Shown here: positions 15,182-19,419 of the stretch, piece by piece | Position numbering within the stretch: position 1 is the stretch's first letter | Layout: each line of letters starts with the position of its first letter | NCBI GenBank assembly: GCA_036939355.1 | Contig: JALLAP010000519.1 | Location: forward strand, 1 to 19,419 | From: Thalassiosira profunda | Lineage: Eukaryota; Bacillariophyta; Thalassiosirophyceae; Thalassiosirales; Thalassiosiraceae | Direction: 5' to 3' | DNA length: 19,419 nt | Made by a program: the position numbers and the translations under genes | The notes under the pieces: generated by a model | Database searches by the model: none | Told to the model about the DNA's origin: nothing | Seen by the model: only the letters and a program-made list of their open reading frames with translations

Positions 15182-18100
15182 ATGGTAGCGTCGTGGCTGG
15201 GCAACACCCCCACCAAGAAGATGGACGACGACGACGACGACAATAATGCCCCTCCCCCCGCGGAGGAGGAGGAGGAGGTGGCAGAGGAGGAGCAAGAGCA
15301 AGCAGAGGGGGCGGTGGATCTGACCGCGACCGAGGCCCCCGAATCCGAGGCCGAGGCTGCCGAGGAAGCTGATGGCCCGGAAGAGGAGGAAGCCGGCGAT
15401 GGCGACGAGGGGGCCGATGAAAATGAGGCAGAGGATGAGGACAACGAGGGCGAGGAGGAGGGAGGGGAAAATTACATGCTCGAGCGCCTCGAGAACACCG
15501 AGGGGTGGACCGCCGCCCACCGGGGCGACGAGCAAGAGGAGGTCGCTGATGGGGATGGGGAGGGAGAAGATGACAGAGGGGAGATCCCCGACGAGGAGGA
15601 GGTCGAGGAGGGTGTCGTGGAAATAGTCGACGACGACGAGATGGAGGAGTCTGAGGAGGTCCCTAAAAATACGGCTGCCGCGAATACGGCCGCCGCGGAG
15701 ACGGCCGAGTCCATGGCCGCCCTCGCCGAGGCGGCCGAGGTGCACCCCACGTCTCAAATTCACCTGGCGGGGTTTGCCGACGCCAAACCTTCTCCTGCCC
15801 AGGAGGGCGTTTCTCCGGCGCCTCCAGTGGAAAAGGAAGATGAAGTCGAGGCCATGGACGCCGAGCCCCTGGCCGAGGGGGAAGAGGCAGAGCCCGAGGG
15901 GGAGACCGCCGATTTAGCCGAAATAGCCGACGAGGCCATGGAGGACGCCGAGCCGGCCGTGGAGGGGAATGAAAGCGAGATTGTCGTCGCCCCCGCCGCC
16001 GAGGCGGTCATGGACGCCATCCCCGCCAAGTCCGTCACGGAAGCCCATATGACGGAGGAGAATGAAGAGCAGAAAGAAGAGGCAGCGGCCGATGAAATCG
16101 TGGCCGAGGCCGTCAAGAAAGCGGCCGCGGAGGAGCAGCCCCCCGAGGGGGAGGAATTGGTCGTCACCCCCGCGGCAGAAGCGGTGATGGAGGCCATCCC
16201 CGCCGAGACTGTGGCCGGGGCGCATTTGACGGAGGAAAATGAAGAGCAGGAGGAGGAAGCAGTTGATAAAATTGTGGCCGAGGCCGTCAAGGAAGCTGCA
16301 CAAGGGGATGAAGAGGAGAGCGATCCCGCGGAGGACGTCAATCTCGCCAGCGGGTCCGCCGACGCCGCCGCCCGCGCGGCAGCCGCCACCCTCAATCAGG
16401 AAGCACTCCGTGCGACGTTCGAGTCCACCCACGCGGCATTGCAGCGCGAGCGGGACGCCCTCCAACTCCAGCTCGCCAAACGGGACGCGGAGGCCCGAGC
16501 GAAGGACAGGGAGGCCGACCGCCTCCGGGGAGAAATGGAGGCCCTCAAGCAAAAACTGGAGGAGAAGGAGGCCGCGGGAGAAAAGTGGCGGGATGCCGTC
16601 CGCACCGCGCAGGCCAAGGCGGCCGAAGCCCAAAGGCGGGTCCAGAATGCCGACGAACGGACCGATCGGGCCGAGCGGGAGGCCGACCGGCTCCGCGGGG
16701 AAATTTCCCGGCTGGCCCAATCGAACGAGGAATGCAACGCCCTCCTCAACAGCATGACCACGGAGCATTCCAAGAGCGCCTCCGAGGCCGTCCCGTTGCG
16801 GTTGCAGGCGAAGCGCCTCGAGCAGGAGTTGGCGGCGGTGCAATCCCACGCGACCTACCTGGAGGGGGAGGTGGCGTCCAAGACCGAGGTCATTGGCAGT
16901 TTGAAGGCGAGCCACTCGGCCGAGCTGCGGGAGGTGCGGGGGCAACTGACCCGGGCGCACTCGAGTCTGGAGCAAAGGGAGCGGGAATTGGGAGCGGCGA
17001 AGGAGGCGGCCGTACGGAGCGCCGCGGAGGCGGACAAATTGCAGCGCCAATTGTACGACAAGGAGGTGGCGTTCGCGGCGCAGAAGGAATTATTGGAGCG
17101 GGACCTCATTCAGGAGCGGGAATTGGTTGGGTTGAAGGAGCAGCGGATGCTCCTCGCCGAAGACCAGAAGGAGAGTTTGGCGCGGGAGGTGGGCGAGCTC
17201 CAGGCGCTGGCAAAAGAGGCGGCCGGCGAGGCGTCCAAGCAGGCCGGGGAATTCCGGGCCCAGCTGGCCGAGGGCGTCGAGGGGGCGGTGGCCAGGGTGC
17301 GGGAGGAGGAGGCGGCCAAGCGTGTGGAACTGGAGGAGAAGCTGCACGAGGCCGAGGCCGCGCGCCAGAGACTCGAGGACGACGTGTTGGGCGCGTCGAC
17401 GCCGCGCAAGCGCCTCGCGGCCGGGGCATCAGCATCCACCCCGGCTCTTACGGAAGGAACCAACGCCCTCGTCGCCCTCGAGGGGGAGAGCGAGCCCCTC
17501 GGCCTGACCGACCTGTACGCCCGCCTCGCCGCCACCGAGGACGACCTCCGCGCGTCCCGCGGCGAGAACCAAAAGCTCAAGGTCCTCATCGAGCGGATCC
17601 GACGGGACGTCGCGGCCAAGACGCCCGTGTTCCGGCAGAAGCAGGCTGAATTGGAGGGGGCGCTGGAGGAATTGGACGCGGCCAATGAGAGGCTGGACTA
17701 CGCCCGGGGGGAATTGGCCGACGTGAGGTCCGACAAGCAGGATTTGGAGGTGCGGTACCAACGGGCCGAGAAGGAGTGCGGCGAGTTAAAACGGGAGAAT
17801 GTCGATTTGGCGACGCAGGTGCAGAGCCTGCTCCAACGCCGGGCGGCGGAGGGCGGCGACGCGGTGGCCTTCGCCGACGTGGCGGGATTGCAGGAGCAGA
17901 ACCAGCGGCTGCTGCGGGAGCATCATTCCAACACGGACAAGATCCGGGCGCTCGAGGACCGGGCGAAGGGCGATGCGGAGCGGATCGAGCTCGCCAAGCT
18001 CCGGTCCGAGGTGGGCGGCCTGCGAGAGGAGCGGGAGAGGCAAGCCGCGCTCGTCGCCGGGATCGTCCACCAGCGGGACCTGTACCGCGCGCTGGTCGCC

Positions 18101-19419
18101 AAGAACGACGCCCCGTTGTTGGAGGGGCAAAACCAATTGGCCATTGCCGACGCCACGGCGGACCAGCTCCCGCTGATCGAGGCGCGGAATCGCGACCTGA
18201 CGGAGGAGGTGGCCGCGCTGAAGGCCGCGGCGTCGGGCGCGAAACACGAGAACGAGGCGCTCGAGGGCCGGCTGGCGCGGGTGGACGCCCACGCGGCCGA
18301 ATTGACGACGGCGAACGAGCGGATGCGGGGCGAGCTGACCGCGGCGACGTCCACGGTCGCCCGGCTCGAGATCGACGTGAGGCACTTCCAGGGGAGGGCG
18401 GAGCGGCTCGAGAGTTCGGTGGAGAGCCTCAAGGCGGAGAATGCGGGCGAGACGAAACGGAGGAGCGAGGGGGAGGAGATTCTGGCCAAGACCCAGGCGC
18501 ATTTGGAGGCTGTAAGGGGGGAGCTGGCGCGGAAGGAGCAGCAGTTCCAGCAGGTGAGGGAAGGATGATGCCTCAGTACTGCTTTGCTGATGCAACGATG
18601 GTTTTATCTCACACATGGTGCCTGTTAAACTCCGTCTGCCCCAGGCCTCGTCCAAGATGAGGCTCCTCGAGGTGCAGCTCGAAACGTCGACGTCCAACGA
18701 GAAGAGGATGGAGTCCGACGCCGCCGCCCTCCGCGCCGAGATTGCGCGCCAGGAGACCCTCCTCTCGTCCGTCCAGCGGATCGAGGCCAGCCTCACGGCC
18801 AAGTCGGAGGGCGAGCTCGATCTCCTGCGCGAGGAGTTGAAGCGCCTGCAGGAGTCCAAGGCGGACGGCGCTGCGAAGCACGGCGAAGAGGTGCTGAAGC
18901 TCGAGGGCAAGATTGCCGACCTCGAATTGACAACGAAGGAGCTCGCGGCGCAGAAGGAGGCGGCGACCGCCGCGGCGGCCAAGGCCAACCTGGAGGGGTC
19001 CAAGACGAAGCTCAAGGTCCAAGAGTTGACGCTGAAGCTCAAGTCGACCGAGAAGGAGCTGAAGGCCGCGAAGGTCAAGCTGGGCGACGTAACCATCGAC
19101 ACCTCCGCCGAGGAGGCGCTCGAGGCGAAGGTCGCCGCCCTGACGACCGCACTGGAGGCCCGCAAGTCCGAGCTGGCGACGGCGCGGAAGCGCAATTCGG
19201 ACTTCGCGGCGATTGCCAAGGCGGCCGAAAAGCAGGTCGCCGAGCTCACCGCCGCGTCCACCAAGTACAAGGAGGAGACCGCCGCGAGCCTGGAGAAGCT
19301 TCGAACGTCCGAGGCGGCGCAGCGGGGGGCGGTGGCCGAGCTGACGAAGGACCTCCTGGGGCACCGCGCCGAGAAGGAGAAGGCCGTGGGCGAGCTCGCC
19401 GCCAGGATCGACTCCCTGG
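15182..19419 (+). CDS. TPR: TPR/Mlp-type nuclear pore basket coiled-coil protein (3' partial)
   Basis: Exons 15182-18553 (1124 codons) and 18645 to the window end (about 258 codons) are open throughout. TPR/Mlp proteins build the nuclear basket filaments and act in mRNA export and checkpoint anchoring. From residue 400 on the protein is continuous coiled coil with family landmarks: LKVLIERIRRDVAAKTPVF (K813-TP-VF), QRLL within LQEQNQRLL (903-911) and VAGIVHQRDLYRALV (958-972). These match the vertebrate TPR segments ending in EAKAPIL, LQQQNQRLL and IVRQRDMYR in the same order and with similar spacing. Residues 1-400 are different: an extreme Glu/Asp/Ala-rich region opening with MVASWLGNTPTKKM and a run of six Asp, with an internal 59-residue repeat. 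The start at 15182 is the first in-frame ATG; the frame upstream begins without one. A generic coiled-coil protein is the fallback. Confidence 0.85.
15980..16312 (+). repeat. two tandem 59-codon repeats in the acidic TPR N-terminus
   Basis: Unit 1 starts at 15980 (IVVAPAAEAVMDAIPA) and unit 2 at 16157 (LVVTPAAEAVMEAIPA), 177 bases apart. Both continue with AH[ML]TEENEEQ and IVAEAVK[KE]AA. The second unit is slightly shorter. High identity suggests a fairly recent in-frame duplication. Confidence 0.85.
18554..18644 (+). other. intron of the TPR gene
   Basis: The intron is 91 bases, phase 0, with donor GTGAGG and acceptor TGCCCCAG. Splicing joins EQQFQQ to ASSKMRLLEVQLE and keeps the coiled-coil heptads; reading through stops at 18566-18568. 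Confidence 0.88.

Noticed and set aside
17786..19270. Long minus-strand open frame (494 codons) opposite the TPR gene
   Set aside because: It is the mirror of GC-rich, Glu/Leu/Ala-rich coiled-coil codons. The translation is Ser/Arg/Leu low complexity with no domain, while the plus strand has clear TPR landmarks.
1..19419. CRISPR arrays, tRNA or rRNA genes, transposons, prophage-like clusters
   Set aside because: I found no regular spacer-repeat array, no tRNA-like cloverleaf, and no transposase or integrase coding sequence by reading both strands.

Overview
The window is nuclear DNA from a eukaryote, most likely a single-celled alga of the stramenopile line (diatom-like is my best guess, not proven). 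Genes are densely packed on both strands. Coding sequence is GC-rich, and the few introns are short (74-100 bases) with GTGAG donors and AG acceptors. Two gene products have mitochondrial-type leaders, and the leucine-rich-repeat protein has an architecture I associate with diatom genomes. I see no operons, mobile elements, tRNAs or CRISPR.

Layout from left to right. (1) A SulP anion transporter with a STAS domain, + strand, cut by the left edge. (2) A small acidic protein with three VID[LI][TS] SUMO-interacting motifs, + strand, whose 5' end is unresolved. (3) An ECHDC1-like ethylmalonyl-CoA decarboxylase, - strand, probably mitochondrial. (4) A four-helix membrane protein of unknown function, + strand, divergent from (3). 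(5) A zinc-finger plus leucine-rich-repeat protein, - strand, with a stop codon only 24 bases from that of (4). (6) A large intronless nuclear protein with an acidic tail, probably the RIX1/PELP1 ribosome-biogenesis factor, + strand. (7) An F-box-like/LRR-like protein, + strand, followed by a partly duplicated 3' end. (8) An FtsJ/RrmJ-type RNA 2'-O-methyltransferase with a long N-terminal region, - strand. (9) A mitochondrial lipoate-protein ligase A, + strand, divergent from (8). (10) The 5' part of a TPR/Mlp nuclear-basket coiled-coil protein, + strand, with an unusual acidic N-terminal extension of about 400 residues; it runs off the right edge.

These genes do not form one pathway. Two loose themes are present: mitochondrial acyl and lipoyl metabolism (ECHDC1-like, LplA-like), and nuclear or ribosome-assembly functions (TPR, RIX1/PELP1-like, FtsJ, the SUMO-binding protein). 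The most notable points are the triple-SIM protein, the front-loaded acidic and internally repeated TPR, an intron in the SulP gene that is a multiple of three and free of stops, and a local tandem duplication that copies the last four codons and 3' flank of the F-box-like gene.
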